A DNA stretch of 64,000 nucleotides from Solen grandis (Eukaryota > Mollusca > Bivalvia > Adapedonta > Solenidae). A program made the position numbers and the translations under genes. The stretch's first letter is position 1. Each line of letters opens with the position of its first letter. The DNA lies in contig CM037785.1 of assembly GCA_021229015.1 (NCBI GenBank), forward strand, positions 41,838,682-41,902,681, in the 5' to 3' direction. Below are positions 1 through 11,413 of the stretch, in pieces. The notes below the pieces were generated by a model. The model was given only the letters and a program-made list of their open reading frames with translations, did no database searches and was not told the DNA's origin.

Positions 1-549
1 TTATGACAATAGACTGGTCTTTGTCTTTATCAAAAGCCCATTTGTTGCCATGATTTATTTTTAGATAGCTGCTGATTAGGCAAAGAAAAGTAATATTGGT
101 TACCGAAACGCAAACCAATTCCAAAACATTATGGTAACTATATTCTTATTTCTATTTCCATTTTTTTTCAGTGGAGAGATTATTTTTTACGCATTTTTCG
201 ATAAAAAAAGGGATGTATCCGACATATGGTGGCGGTATTTTGTAATATGAAAATCGGACATTTTGTATTCGTTGATATCCGCGAAATGGATAATGATATA
301 GAGAAATTAATTTGTATTTTTCTTTTCTCGGGCGATTTCCTTTCGTTAATGTAAAAAAATAATAAATGCAAAAAAGCACATGTTATTTTCTGAACAGTAT
401 ATCTATTATGTCTTTAAAGTTTCTTGTAGGTTGTGAAACCCAAAACATCTTTTTTTTTTCTCCTGTCCTATCTTCATGTGCATTGTACGATGATAAATAT
501 AAACGAATTTATGCAATTACTATCGTTAGATCCAATAGAGGAAACGACG
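1..549. other. Upstream region of the receptor gene, no gene seen
   Basis: AT-rich sequence with only short spurious reading frames. A pyrimidine-rich stretch at about 459-475 followed by AG dinucleotides (for example just before 535) could be a 3' splice site for a 5' UTR exon lying outside the window, but this is not decisive. In-frame ATGs at 490 and 511 precede the preferred start at 550. No convincing TATA box or other promoter element was recognised. Confidence 0.4.
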
Positions 550-1839
550 ATGGTTTCGAAATCTAATGGGCAGCGTTTTGTTAGCTGTATCTTATTTCTT
601 TGTATACTTCGAATAGTGGCTGGACAAACGGTAAACGAAACAAAAACCGTTATTAATAATCTTCTTCAAAACAAAAATAAAAACGTTCGTCCGGTGAAAA
701 ATCAAAGTGATCCACTAGATGTTCGTATCAACTTCTATTTCAAGTCAATAACTGAATTTGATGAAGTTCAAGAGCGGTTCAGCTACTCAGGGGCGATACT
801 TCACTTTTGGAATGATACACAAATGGTGTGGGACGCTAACCAGCATGGCGGACTGAAGGAAATCAGTGTGGATTATACTGATGTCTGGGTACCAGAACTT
901 GTTGTGGTCAACACTGCCGATGAGATGGCGGCTCTGGGTGAATCGTTCCAAAATGTTCGCTTTCAGTACACCGGTGCGGCTATCTGGCTGGCTGGTGGAC
1001 TCATCAAGACCAAATGTGAGGTGAATGTGCGCCACTTCCCATTTGACGAACAACATTGCTTGTCAGCTTTCATAACCTGGAATTACAGACCTGATGAAAT
1101 CAGATTTAGTCTGTTGCGAGACACTGCGGATATGCAAATTTTTTCCCCAAATACAGCATGGGATGTTATGGAAACACATGTTGAAGTTTCTGGATACAGA
1201 GGCGGATTCTCTGCCGGGATCACGTTCGAGATCCGCCTGAAAAGGAAACCGTCGCTTATCATCATAAATGTCATCCTTCCAAATTGTTTACTCACACTTC
1301 TGAATTGCTTTGTTTTCCTGTTGACGCCTGAGTCTGGAGAACGGATGTCATTCTGTTTAACTGTTTTATTATCAACGACAGTGTTCTTAACAATCACAAG
1401 TGCAATTCTTCCAAAAAGCTCTGACCCTGTTCCTATAATATCGTACAAGATTGCGATAGATTTGGCGATTGGTTTCTTGATAGCTTTTATTAATATTTGC
1501 AACATGCGACTATACCACCGTGATGATGCTATTCCTGTTTCCCCTTTTTACAAGAAGATTTGCAAACTAGCCTTCAACTCCTGTTATAAGAAGGATGGAC
1601 AGTCAAAATGCAATGTAAAGAACCAATTGGAGGATTTTGACGATGAAGCTGGTCCTCAGGCAACGAATTCTGATGTTCAGCAAACAAGTATACACAAGAC
1701 TGATGAGAGCCAACTTAAAGAATTGAGTGAAATTACCTGGAAAGATGTCAGCCACAGTTTTGACCGTATAGCACTGATTTTCTTCGCCACTGGTGTTATT
1801 TTCAATGTACTTTTGTTCCTTTCAATGACAGCTTTATGA
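550..1839 (+). CDS. Cys-loop ligand-gated ion channel subunit, nicotinic acetylcholine receptor type, non-alpha-like
   Basis: A single uninterrupted frame of 429 aa. Start 550 is chosen because it places a basic n-region and a hydrophobic signal peptide ending VAGQ at the N-terminus; in-frame ATGs at 490 and 511 and a GTG at 433 would only add non-signal residues. Seen in order: extracellular domain with WVPELVV, the Cys-loop Cys156-x13-Cys170 containing FPFDEQHC, loop-B-like FITWNY, M1 (about 235-258), M2 (about 266-287), M3 (about 297-321), a short cytoplasmic loop, and M4 at the very C-terminus (about 407-429). M2 is preceded by SGER, with Glu at the -1' position, and keeps Leu9' and Val13', which in this family indicates cation selectivity. 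The region before M1 has no vicinal Cys pair, so it is not a classical alpha subunit. Glycosylation sites NET and NDT are present. The ligand is not predictable. The lack of introns fits retroposed expansions of this family in molluscs. Family call firm, subunit class inferred. Confidence 0.9.
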   Translation: MVSKSNGQRFVSCILFLCILRIVAGQTVNETKTVINNLLQNKNKNVRPVKNQSDPLDVRINFYFKSITEFDEVQERFSYSGAILHFWNDTQMVWDANQHGGLKEISVDYTDVWVPELVVVNTADEMAALGESFQNVRFQYTGAAIWLAGGLIKTKCEVNVRHFPFDEQHCLSAFITWNYRPDEIRFSLLRDTADMQIFSPNTAWDVMETHVEVSGYRGGFSAGITFEIRLKRKPSLIIINVILPNCLLTLLNCFVFLLTPESGERMSFCLTVLLSTTVFLTITSAILPKSSDPVPIISYKIAIDLAIGFLIAFINICNMRLYHRDDAIPVSPFYKKICKLAFNSCYKKDGQSKCNVKNQLEDFDDEAGPQATNSDVQQTSIHKTDESQLKELSEITWKDVSHSFDRIALIFFATGVIFNVLLFLSMTAL

Positions 1840-2880
1840 AGTAAAACAGTCTGATTGACGTTGGTGAAAAATATAATATTTTAATAACATTTTTTTGGTG
1901 TGTGTGTGTTTTGGAACCTTTTTTTCCCCCAATAAATTCCCGTTTGATTAAAAGACATGCGTTTTTGAATATTATTGTTCCTTTGAATCTGTTATAATTT
2001 TTTGGGGAATTTTGGGAAAAAAAATGCGTAATTTTAATTTCTTGAAAAGAAAAAGAATTTAGACACTATTCGGTTTGATTTTCGCACATTCTTATCATGA
2101 TGTTTATCCAGAGTAACAGATTTGCAATTGAAATTGGCAAATATCCACTCATTTAAACATTGAAAATTTAATCCAAATATGAGATATCCACTTAATTAAA
2201 CTAAAACTGACACAATGACAGGTGCCCATAATTATATACATGACTGTGTATGCTTAAATTTGATATGACCAACTCATATTTAAGGATTTTTTTTCTGAAT
2301 CGAGTGATTCTGCTATTCATGCTAAAATTGTATTTAAGACAATGCGTAACATATTAATATGCTTAATATGCTGATTATGCATTCAAATATAAATGAAAGG
2401 ATGACATTTGTTAAATTACTCAAATATTTTTATTGCTAATCAATTAGCACTGAAATAAAGGCGTATCGTTTAATTGGTTAATAAAGCTGATCTGTTCCAT
2501 TGCTTATATATCATTATATCATATTCGTAAATTCCGTCAGCATGGCTGTCTTTGCAAAATATAGACAAAGTTATAGTAATTTCGTTAATAACATAAGTAA
2601 GAAACAATTATTAGCATTTATTATTGTATTAATTTTATTTATTAAAGATTCAAACGCGATAAGTTTCCTTAAATGTCATATAGTTTTGTATATCTGCTAA
2701 AGTTATATAATTATCATGTAGGATGTGACATGTTGCAGCGTATGTGGAGTTATCTTGGAATTGTGTTTCACGTACGAAGACTAGTATGAGAAATACTCGA
2801 ACATACATATTACTGAGGCGGAATCTTAAACTTTAAGTTAAAATCAAATATATTCGTGTCTGTTCCTTCACTAAACTGTA
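1840..2880. other. Intergenic AT-rich stretch
   Basis: Beyond the putative poly(A) signal there is unique-looking AT-rich DNA without a credible reading frame. A 66-codon frame at 2500-2700 has no recognisable domain and is treated as chance. Confidence 0.6.
1931..1936 (+). terminator. Candidate polyadenylation signal of the receptor gene
   Basis: AATAAA 92 bases after the stop codon, following a T-rich and C-rich run. Position and hexamer are canonical, but AATAAA is expected often in such AT-rich DNA. Confidence 0.45.
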
Positions 2881-4287
2881 CTAAAACTTTTTTTGGTGAA
2901 AATATTTTCTTAAAACTTTGCCTTAAATATTCCAGAGGATTCGTAATGGCGAAATTAAATATGATATTGATTAGCTTAGACCGCAAAAAATAAAGGTATT
3001 GTAAATTTCTTACCAGTTACTTTTTGAATTTCAAATTTATTTATTTTTTTAAAAAATAAAATAAAATTAAAGCCATACATTTAATATGTATTTGTAATCA
3101 GCAAAATAAAAAAAAAACTGTGTATAATATGACCATTTTTTAGAGAATTTTTTCCTTATTGTATTTTTGCGGGTTTTTTTAGGTAAAAAAAATAATCTTT
3201 GATTTTCTTTAAACTTTGCCTGAAAATAGTCCAAAGTGTTCTTGATTGCGTTATCAAATCTGATATTGATCAGCTTAGACTGCTAAAATTTTATGGGTAT
3301 TTATATTTATTACAAAGTTGTTGTTGTTGTTTTTTCAAACCACAAATTTCACCTTTTTCCCCAAAAATAACACTCATATATATATTTGCAATATAGTGTA
3401 TATGGTGTATAATATGACAATTTTCTAAAGAAAAATGTTTATTTGTTTTAAAAGAGTCGATGGATTAGCCCCTTTGCTTTTTTGTCCAAAATTTGCCTTT
3501 GATTTTTTTGAAACTTTGCCTGAAATAATCTTAAATGTTATTACTTGCAGAATTTAAATCTAATATTGATTAGCTTAGACTGCAAACAATTTCGGGGTGT
3601 TTTCATTTTATTAGCAAGTTTGTTTTTTCAACCTCAAATCTGACTTTTTTCCATAAAGTAGAGATTTTTTTTCATTAAAAAAAGTCGATGGACTAACCCC
3701 TTTGCATTTTTATTGAAAATAAAATTTGTGTTTGGTTTTCTTGAAACTTTGTCTAAAAATAGTCTAAAGTGTTCTTAATTGCGGAATTAAATCTGATATT
3801 GATTAGCTTTGACCGCAAAAAAAGTCAACCTCCATTGTAGGGTTATGGTTAATTTTTTACCAACAGAAAAAATGGTTGAATCACAAATTTCACTTTTTAT
3901 TCTAGAAAGTACACATACATTTATATATATGCAATCATCACATAAAATTGAACAAAATGGTGTATAATATGACCATTTTCCAGAGAAAAAGTTTTTTCGT
4001 TAAAAAAAGTCGATGGACTAACCCCTTTTAATTTATTTAGCAACAGAAAATTTGCCTTTTATTTTCTTGAAAACTTGCCTGAAAATAGTCCAGAGTGTTC
4101 TTAATTGCGGAATTAAATCCAATATTGATTACATTTGACAGCCAAAAAAATATAAGTCAAACTTCTCGGTAGGGTTATGAAAGATTTGTTACAAAAAAAA
4201 AATTAATCTCAAATTTCATCCTTTTTTTTTTTTTTTCTAAAAAATTATATGTCTTTAAACAGAATATGAAAAAATCGAATTAAATGG
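2880..4287 (+). repeat. Satellite-like array, first block, forward orientation
   Basis: Degenerate head-to-tail copies at roughly 230-330 bp spacing. Each holds recurring landmarks: GATATTGATTAGCTT followed by GACCGCAAAAAA (near 2962, 3261, 3561, 3794 and 4121), GTGTATAATATGACCATTTT, and GTCGATGGACTAACCCCTTT. Copies differ by many substitutions and indels, so the array is old. The same unit continues at 8233 after an inserted element and appears inverted beyond about 9690. Confidence 0.8.
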
Positions 4288-4437
4288 TGTACAGTTCACT
4301 CTAAGAAAACCGGTCGGCAGTCGGACAGTGTTTTTTGTCCGGTTTCCTCAGATGTCCGGTATTCTAAAGAGTCCACATTTTAGCCATATATGATCTACGT
4401 ATTAAGCTATGATCAATTATAAATACTCGTTTATGTG

Positions 4438-4490
4438 TTTCTATGTATGTATGTATGTATGTATGTGTATGTATGTATGTATGTATGTAT
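4438..4490 (+). repeat. (GTAT)n microsatellite
   Basis: About a dozen tandem GTAT units with one interruption, inside the 3.9-kb inserted element. Confidence 0.9.
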
Positions 4491-6012
4491 AGATAGATAA
4501 TGAAAGTATTCATAAAAGCAATTAAAACTAGAAGTCGTTTGTTTAAGATACAAACGAAGCGGCTTTCCGTTGGCTTATTTCAAAGGTGTTGAATATATAA
4601 GTTAAAACAAAGAAATGGAATAATGTTGGCTAATAATGTTTAATTCAATACGTAAATCATCATTATCATAAATATATACTTATGTTCAAAATTAAGCTTT
4701 ATTTTTTATTATTTTTTTCATTTTCATCTTCTTAGGAAGATATTGAGAAAGCATATATATGGACGTTATTTGATTACGCAACAGTTTACTATCATGCAGA
4801 AAAAAATACTAATACAATCCTCAAGTTTTTTTTCTTACGTTAGTCAATCAATTTTAAAAGTTTTTTTATTCTTTATTTAATATCTTTTTCTTCGTTAGCA
4901 TATTACTTAACAAATATTCATTGCAATTTGACCCACAATTGAAATTTTAAAAAAGAAAAAAAATACTTTGAAATCCATGACTTTCAACCTTTAAATTGAT
5001 TGAGTTTTACATTTGCAAAATTAGATAGAAACAAAGGCAGAGGTGTTATGAAAATACTTTCTTATTTCTATGTAATTAACGTTATAAACGTCTTGAAACT
5101 TTCAACCATTCATTTGCTTTATATATTTGCTTATTTTTACAGATTTAGAAAAAGAAACCGTTAAACATTTAGAAAACATAAAAAATCAATAGGAAGATCT
5201 ACATGTATTTGTCATTTTCTTAAGGTTTGCAGAAAGCCGTCAAAGCAAATGCAATAAGTTATCCATATAGGTTTTCTGGCTCTAGTATAATTTTACTAAT
5301 TCATCGTAAATGCGACTCTTTTAGAAAAAAATGTACCACAATTCACTATTCAACGCAGGCACTCTTTCCTGCAAAAGAACAATCGGATCTTGCTCAACCA
5401 ACCCAATGACCGCTTTCATTTCTTTCTTCAAATTAATATATTTTCATGAATTAGCCCTATAAAGAAAAACATGAATAGGTCATGTTTGATAACGTACTCA
5501 CTTGAAATTTTCTGCGCATGTCAAGGCACGGCAATATTACTTATTTAAAGTTAATATGTCCAATCTTATGGTTTCTTTTAAATGTATTTCGCTTACAAAT
5601 CAATGTTGTCATAAACAAGTGACACAACATAAATTCCTTAAGGTATGCTTTAGATTGCCACAATACTCATGACGCTGAAGCGCGAATACGTATTTAAATG
5701 AATGATTTTAATATTTCAACCACGGCAAAATCAAGTGACTAAAGAAAAGTATCTGTTTTGGAAGGACATGATTAGCTAACATTCTATTAATCCAGATAAA
5801 AATATATTCGAGAATGTGAACATGTTTGTTTTCACATTTTCAAGTAAGCGTTCCATCAAACATGAATATCTGCCATGTTTGATGACGTAATAACTTTAAA
5901 TTTTCAACCCTTATGAACGTACTAATTTTCGACATTTTTGACAAGTTTAAGTTCATTGATCTAATTGGCGATTTTATATGAATTTTTAAAATAATTCTTG
6001 CTTTAGTATTTA

Positions 6013-7422
6013 TGACGTCATAACTACGTGACAAATCAAACATTTCTTGCAGTATGCATCACTTCAATTTTAACTCTATCAATTCTCAAGATTTCAATTA
6101 AGACTGATTCAAAATTCATGATACCAGAGCAAGAGAAATGTTAAAAAATGCCTTTTTGTCTTTTTAATGACGTCATAACCACGTGACGTAAAAGAAAATC
6201 ATTCAGAAAAAAGAATGTAAACCTCTATGCCGATATGCTATCCAATGTTCATGCTTCTAACGCATCAGGGGGCTTTGTAACATTAAAATGTAATTTAAGG
6301 ACCAAAGTTCGAATCTCAGTTGTGCCATGAAATCTTTTATATTTTCGAATTTGTAAATTTGAATGCCACGGTGCAAATCTACATCCTAAAATACATCTTC
6401 TGTGAAAATATCAATATAATCGGACCGAAATTGAAGGCTCTAGAGCGCGAACAAAATTTTGAAGGTGACGTCAAATCTGACGTCATTTGACGTCATTGAA
6501 AATTAAAAATAAATGAATTTATAAATTTAAAGATTTTAATCGCTGCAATACAATTTTCAAAAAGATTGAGTCAAAAGTTTTTGATACCAGAGGGAAGTAA
6601 ATTTTTTAAAAAGTTGCTTTTTGTCGTTTTTATGACGTCATAATCACGTGACTTAAGAAAAAATCCTTTAAGAAATAGAAAGAAGACCTCTAGGCCGATA
6701 TGCTGTCCAATTTTCATGCTTCTAACGCATCAGGGGGCTTTGTAACATTAAAATATAATTTTAGGACCTAAGTTCGAATCTTGGTTTTGCCATGGTATCT
6801 TTATATTTTCGAATTTGGAAATTTGAATGCCACGGTGCAAATCTACATCCTAAAATACATCATCTGTGAAAATATCATAAAAATCGGACCAGAATTGAAG
6901 CCTTTAGAGCGCGAACAAACTTTTAAAGCTGACGTCAAATCTGACGTCATTTGACGTCATTAAAAATTAAAAATAAATAAATTTATAAATGTAAACTTTT
7001 TAATCGCTGCAATACAATTTTTAAAAAGATTGAGTGAAAAGTCATGATATAAGAGCGAAATAAATTTTTAAAAAAGTTGCTTTTTGTCGTTTTTATGACG
7101 TCATAATCACGTGATTTAAGAAAAAATCCTTTAAGAAATAGAAAGAAGACCTCTATGCCGATATGCTGTCCAATTTTCATTCTTCTAACGCATTAGGTTC
7201 CCTTGTAACATTAAAATATAAATTTAGGACATAAGTTCGAATCTTGGTTTTGCCATAAAATCTCAATTTTTTCAAATTTTGAAATTTGAATGCTAGGGTG
7301 CACTTCTACCTTCTAAAATACATCTACTGTGAAAATATCAAGAGAATCACACCTGAATTGAAGGCTCTAGAGCGCGAACAAACTTTTGAAGCTGACGTCA
7401 AATCTGACGTCAATTGACGTCA
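6013..7422 (+). repeat. About 464-bp tandem repeats packed with TGACGTCA octamers
   Basis: Three similar units, with the same TGACGTCA-CACGTG landmark at 6168, 6633 and 7096 (periods 465 and 463) and an older partial unit at 6013. Exact TGACGTCA octamers occur at 6013, 6168, 6466, 6478, 6488, 6633, 6930, 6942, 6952, 7096, 7393, 7405 and 7415, thirteen in 1.4 kb. CACGTG hexamers lie at 6180, 6645 and 7108, each 4 bp after an octamer. TGACGTCA is the consensus cAMP response element bound by CREB/ATF proteins and CACGTG is a bHLH E-box; whether the sites act here is unknown. No coding frame runs through the units. Confidence 0.85.
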
Positions 7423-7540
7423 TTGAAAATTAAAAATTATTGAATTTAAAAATTTATACTTTTTTGTCGAAGCATTTTAATTTTCATGTTGCTTGACCAT
7501 TGGCAACATATATAAATTAACTCTTGAATTAGGTTGGAAG

Positions 7541-7580
7541 AAGAAGAATAATAATAATAATAATAAGAAAAATAAACATA
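7541..7580 (+). repeat. AAG/AAT-rich simple sequence
   Basis: GAAGAAGAAGAATAATAATAATAAT run, followed by the short palindrome TTCCGCAAGTTTGCGGAA at about 7597-7615. Both are inside the 3.9-kb element. Confidence 0.7.
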
Positions 7581-8232
7581 ACAAACCCTATACGTTTTCC
7601 GCAAGTTTGCGGAAAGCCGTAATAATATCTTTGTTTAATGTTCTAGTAATTTTGCATATTTTGTTTAATAAATATGAATAAAGTTCAAGAAATATACAAA
7701 CATCGTGCAGTGTATTAAAACCAAGCTGGTTACCTCATAACGATAAAGTCCGAATATATCAACATGTGTCTTTTGGTATTGGCTAATGCATAAACGAATA
7801 AAAATATAATGTTTTCTATTATGTTTAAAACTTTAAAACAAACTGAACTTATGCACAAGTTGAAATTATGTGTTGATATATATATTTATTCCGACTGAAT
7901 TGTACGACTATGTATAATTATCGTTTTTTCAAAACAAACCCATCATTAAACAAACAGCAATCAGTATTGATCGGATTTCTGTTTCCAATTATACCTTACC
8001 CATTAGTCGATATAATGGTTTCAAGGCACGAGTTTTTAACCTTGACGGACCGGTATTGTCAGTAAATATCTATATAATGAGACTCAGTCAGGCGTCCGAT
8101 ATTCGGATTTTACAGAAACCGGCATTGTTGTAAAGTAATATAGATTACATAAGAAAAAATTCGAGACCAAATACAGCGTCCGGTATTTAGACTTTTCCGG
8201 TTTTCTCAGAGTGCGGTTTCCTCAGAGAGCAT

Positions 8233-9660
8233 TGTATAATATCACCATTTTCTAGGGAAAAAGTTCTTTTCGTTAAAAAGATCGATAGACTAACAACTTT
8301 GCATTTTTTTGTGAAAATTAAATTTCACTTATATTTTCTTGAAATTTTGCCTGAAAATTGTCAAGAGTGTTCTTAATTGCGGAATTAAATCTGATCTTCA
8401 TTAGCCTTGACCGCAAAAAATATTATACGTCAATTTTCGTGGTAGGGTTATGGTTAATTTCTTACAAAAAGAAAAACATGGTTCAATGTCAAATCCACTT
8501 TTTTATTCTAGAAAGGTACACATATATTTTATATTTGCAGTCAGCACATAAAATCGAAATAAATGGTGTATTATATGACCATTTTCTAGGGAAATTTTTT
8601 TTTTTTTCGTTAAAAAAAGTCGATGGACTTTGCATTTTTTGGTGAAAATTAAATTTGCCTTTAAAGAAATAGTCCAAAATCTTCTTAATTGCGGGATTAA
8701 ATCTGATATTGATTAGCCTTAACCGCAAAAAATATAAGCCAATATTCTTGGTAGGGTTATGGTAGATTTCTTACCAAAATAAAAAATGCTGAGGGGGCCG
8801 CCGTGGCCGAGCAGTTACAGTCGTGGACTACAAATCTCTCAGCCCCTCACCGCTGTGGGTTCGAATCCCGTTAGGGACTTCGGATTTTTCATGTGAGAAA
8901 GCCTTCCAGCTGACTTGTGGTAGGTCGGTGGGTCTACCCGGGTACCTCTGTGTACTCGGGGTCTTCCTCCACCTGTAATTAGCTGGACGTCGCTATATGA
9001 TTGAAATACTATCGCAACGACGGTAAACCCCAATACAACAACAACAAAAATGCGGATATCCCAAAATTCACTTTTTTGCCAAAAAAGTACACATAAATTT
9101 ATATATTTGCAATAAGCACAAAGAATCGAACTAACTGGTGTATGACACGACCATTTTCTAGAAAAAAAAGATTTTTTCGTTAAAACATTCGATGGACTTT
9201 ATCCTTTGCATTTTTAGAGTGAAAAGAATATTTGCCTTTAATTTTCAAAGTGTTCGTAATTGCGGAAGTAAATCTGATATTGAGTAGCTTTAACCACAAA
9301 AAAGATAATAAGTCAACCTTCGTAGAACGGATATGGTAAATTTCTTACCAAAAGAAAAAATGGTTAAATCTCAAAGTTCATCTTTTTTCAGAAAAGAACC
9401 ATATACTTATATTTGCAATAAGCACAATAAATCAAACAAAAAGGTATATAATATGACAATTTTCTACAAAAAGTTTTTTTTTTTGTTAAAAAAAAGTCGA
9501 TGGACTAACCACTTAGCTTTTTTTTTTCGGTTACATAAAATTTGTCTTTTGTTTTCTTTAAAACTTTGCCTGAAGATAGTCTAAAATGTTCTTAATTGCG
9601 GATTAAATCTGATATTGATTAGCTTTGACCGCAAAAAAATTTAAGTAACCAAAAAAATTT
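8233..9660 (+). repeat. Satellite-like array, second block, forward orientation
   Basis: Continuation of the array beyond the 3.9-kb insertion. Core motif copies lie near 8392, 8703, 9276 and 9610. A SINE sits inside one unit at 8790-9045. Confidence 0.75.
8790..9045 (+). mobile_element. tRNA-derived SINE, family A, full length
   Basis: The 5' head carries a box A-like TGGCCGAGCAGTTA (8804-8817) and box B GGTTCGAATCC (8858-8868) spaced as in a class II (Leu/Ser-like) tRNA. A tRNA-unrelated body and a tail ending in CAACAACAAC follow. Direct repeats AAAAATGC flank it (8782-8789 and 9046-9053), as expected for LINE-mediated insertion. Other copies in this window are on the minus strand at 12983, 32229, 55439, 60550 and 61205. 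It is not counted as a tRNA gene because a 3' acceptor-stem partner is missing and the unit is dispersed. Confidence 0.85.
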
Positions 9661-9689
9661 TTTTTTTTTGTTTTTATAGTCATATTTTT

Positions 9690-11411
9690 TTAACAAAAAA
9701 AAAAAACTTTTTTCTAGAAAATGTTAATATCATACACCATTTTGTTTTAGTTTTTTGTGCTGATTGCAAATATATAAATACATTTGACCTTTTGTGGAAA
9801 AAAAAAGATGAAATTTGAGATTTAACCATTCTTTTCTTTTAGTAAGAAATTTACCATAACCCTACCACGAAGGCTGACTCATATTTTTTTTTGCGGTCAA
9901 AGCTAAACAATATCAGTTTTAATTCCGAATTTAAGAACACTTTAGACTATCTTATGGCAAACTTTTAAGAACATCATAGACAAATTTTATTTTGCAATAA
10001 AAAAATGCAAAGGGGTTAGTCCATCGATCTTTAAAGGAAAAAACATTTTCTCAAGTAAATGGCAATCTTTTACACCATTTTGTTTATTTTTTATTCTGAT
10101 TGCAAATATATAAATATGTGTTTTCTTAAAAAAAATGTAAAAAATTTGGATTTAACCATTTTTTTTTCTTTTAGTAAGAAATTTACCGTATACCTAACAC
10201 GAAGGTTGACTATTTTCTGGCAAAGTTTCAAGAAAACCAAATTTTATATTCACTTAAAAAAATGCATTGACTTTTTAACGATAAAAACTTTTCTTCTAGA
10301 AAATGGTCATTATATATACCATTTTAATAGATTTTTGTGCTATTGCAAATATATAAATATATGTGATATTTTGTGGAAAGAAGAGTTGAAATTTGGGATT
10401 TATCAATTTTCTTTTGTTTTTGTAAGAAATTTCTCATAACCCTATCACGAAGGTTGACTTATATTTTTGTTGCGGTTAAAACTAATCAGTGTCAGTTTTA
10501 ATTCCGCAATAAAGAACATTTTAGGCGATTTTCAGGCAAAGTTTCAAGAAAATCAAAGGCAAATTTTATTTTCACTAAAATAAATGCAAAGGGGTTATTT
10601 AGTCCATCGACTTTTTTACGGAAAAAAAACTTTTTCTGTAGAAAATGGTCATATTATACATGTATATCATTTTATTCGATTTTTTGTGCTGATTGCAAAT
10701 ATATAAATATATGTGTACTTTTCTGGAAAAGAAATTGTTAAATTTGGGATTCAACCATTTTTTTTTATTCTTTTGTGAAGAAATTTCCCATAACCCTATC
10801 ACGAAGGTTGACTTATAACTTTTTTGCGGTCAAAGCTAATCAGTATCAGTTTTAATTTCGCAATTAAGAACACTTTAGACAATTTTCAAGAAAATCAAAG
10901 GCAAATATATAATTGTATGTGTACTTTTCTGGAAAAGAAATTGTTAAATTTTGGATTAAACCATTTTATTTACACTAAAAAAATGCAAAGGGGTTAGTCC
11001 ATCGATTTTTTAACGAAAAAGACTTTTCCCTAGAAAATGGTTTTATAATACACCATTTTGTTTGATTTTTTGTGCTGATTGCAAATATGTAAATATATGA
11101 GTACTTTTATGGAAAAAAAAGTGTAATTTGAGATTTAGACGTTTTTTATTGTAAGAAATTTCCCTTAACCTTTTCACGAAGGCTGACTTATAATTTTTTT
11201 GTGGTGAAAGCTAATCAGCATCAGTTTTAATTCCACAATTAAGAACACTTTAGACAATTTTCAGGCAAAGTTTCAATAAAATCAAAGGCAAATTTTAGTT
11301 TCACTAAAAAATACAAAGGGTCCATCGATTTTCTTAACGAAAAAAAATCTTTTTTTCTAGAAAATGGTCATATTATATACCATTTTGTTTGATTTTTGTG
11401 CTGATTGCAAA
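9690..11411 (-). repeat. Satellite-like array, inverted block
   Basis: The same unit as at 2880-4287 and 8233-9660 but reverse-complemented: AGCTAATCAGTATCAG-type cores near 9901, 10478, 10836 and 11209, and AGAAAATGGTCATATTATA. The switch in orientation lies in a T/A-rich junction around 9640-9720. Confidence 0.75.
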
Positions 11412-11413
11412 TA

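Larger units (their letters stand above)
4292..8232. mobile_element. 3.9-kb TIR-bearing element inserted in the satellite array (no transposase found)
   Basis: The satellite unit stops at ATGGTGTA (ends 4291) and resumes at TGTATAATAT (8233), so the segment between is an insertion, with a possible 4-bp target duplication TGTA. Near the ends lie inverted copies CACTCTAAGAAAACCGG (4297-4313) and, on the other strand, CACTCTGAGAAAACCGG (8197-8213), 16 of 17 matching. Several GTCCGGTAT-like motifs occur subterminally at both ends (4313-4365, 8050-8186). No reading frame resembles a transposase, so it is non-autonomous or decayed. The interior holds a GTAT microsatellite and the TGACGTCA-rich tandem repeats listed separately. 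Superfamily not assigned. Confidence 0.65.

Noticed and set aside
433..549. Upstream extension of the receptor frame from a GTG at 433
   Set aside because: GTG is not an expected eukaryotic start and the extension puts the signal peptide in the interior; ATG 550 gives a normal secreted N-terminus.
1083..1505. 140-aa minus-strand frame
   Set aside because: Antisense shadow of the receptor transmembrane region.
8793..8870. tRNA gene (Leu/Ser-like) at the SINE head
   Set aside because: Box A and box B are present, but no paired 3' acceptor arm follows, and the same head occurs in dispersed copies joined to a common body with target duplications.
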